Source: VGWB01 sp964614245 (lineage in GTDB: Bacteria; Bacteroidota; Ignavibacteria; UBA10030). Taken from it: 7,331 nucleotides of DNA. Made by a program: the position numbers and the translations under genes. Below, piece by piece: positions 7,215-7,331 of this stretch. Where the stretch lies: assembly GCA_964614245.1 (NCBI GenBank), contig CAZTKU010000149.1, positions 1-7,331 of the forward strand, in the 5' to 3' direction. Under the pieces are notes generated by a model. It saw nothing but the letters and a program-made list of their open reading frames with translations, did no database searches and was not told the DNA's origin. Position 1 is the first letter of the stretch. Every line of letters starts with the position of its first letter.

Positions 7215-7331
7215 AGAACGTGATCAAATACCAGCTCCCGCCGCTCCTCTGGATTGCCATCATTTTCACACTCTCCTCCATCCCTAAACTCCAGCTAACG
7301 TTCGAGTCGGTGTTGGGTGCGGACAAGATTG
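7211..7331 (+). CDS. VanZ-like family membrane protein, 5' part (3' end outside window)
   Basis: An open frame runs from TTG 7211 to the window edge, giving 40 codons plus one base. It reads (M)KNVIKYQLPPLLWIAIIF and continues TLSSIPKLQL, then ESVLGADKI. The pattern LPPLLW, a hydrophobic helix, LSSIP, and a later GADKI is typical of the N-terminus of small VanZ-like membrane proteins (usually about 110-150 residues), a family named after the teicoplanin-resistance protein VanZ but mostly of unknown function. The TTG overlaps the nnr stop in the four bases TTGA, a classical arrangement for translational coupling, and a GGAGG lies 13 bases upstream. A GTG at 7220 in the same frame is an alternative start but lies 22 bases from the GGAGG. 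Nothing here implies glycopeptide resistance. The family call rests on a short segment. Confidence 0.72.
   Translation, partial: MKNVIKYQLPPLLWIAIIFTLSSIPKLQLTFESVLGADKI

Overview
The window is the 3' part of a respiratory complex I (NADH:quinone oxidoreductase) operon, all on the + strand. It holds the end of nuoL, a complete nuoM, a complete NhaD/IT-superfamily cation-proton antiporter-like gene, a complete nuoN, a complete bifunctional NAD(P)HX-repair gene (nnr), and the first ~40 codons of a VanZ-like gene that runs off the right edge. Coding density is very high. Gaps between genes are 22, 29, 17 and 10 bp, and the last pair overlaps by 4 bp, so the genes are probably co-transcribed from a promoter upstream of the window. 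I see no promoter, terminator, RNA gene, mobile element, CRISPR array or notable DNA repeat, and no gene-free stretch longer than about 30 bp.

Organism: a bacterium with GC content judged by eye in the mid-50s percent, making a complex I with the standard L-M-N order of membrane-arm subunits. Shine-Dalgarno sequences are weak or absent before most genes, and an antiporter interrupts the nuo cluster. Both would fit a Bacteroidota/Chlorobiota-Ignavibacteria (FCB) type lineage, but that is a low-confidence guess, because nothing here is a taxonomic marker.

How the genes work together: NuoL, NuoM and NuoN are the three antiporter-like subunits of the membrane arm, and each keeps the charged residues known to form its proton channel, as far as it is visible. 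They should therefore pump protons. The antiporter-like protein inserted between nuoM and nuoN could exchange that proton gradient for Na+ or another ion. Nnr repairs hydrated NADH/NADPH, the damaged form of complex I's own substrate, and its placement directly after nuoN suggests a metabolic link. The VanZ-like gene appears translationally coupled to nnr, and its role is unknown.

The window is mostly conventional. The points most worth a second look are the antiporter embedded in the nuo operon and the NADHX-repair enzyme attached to its end.
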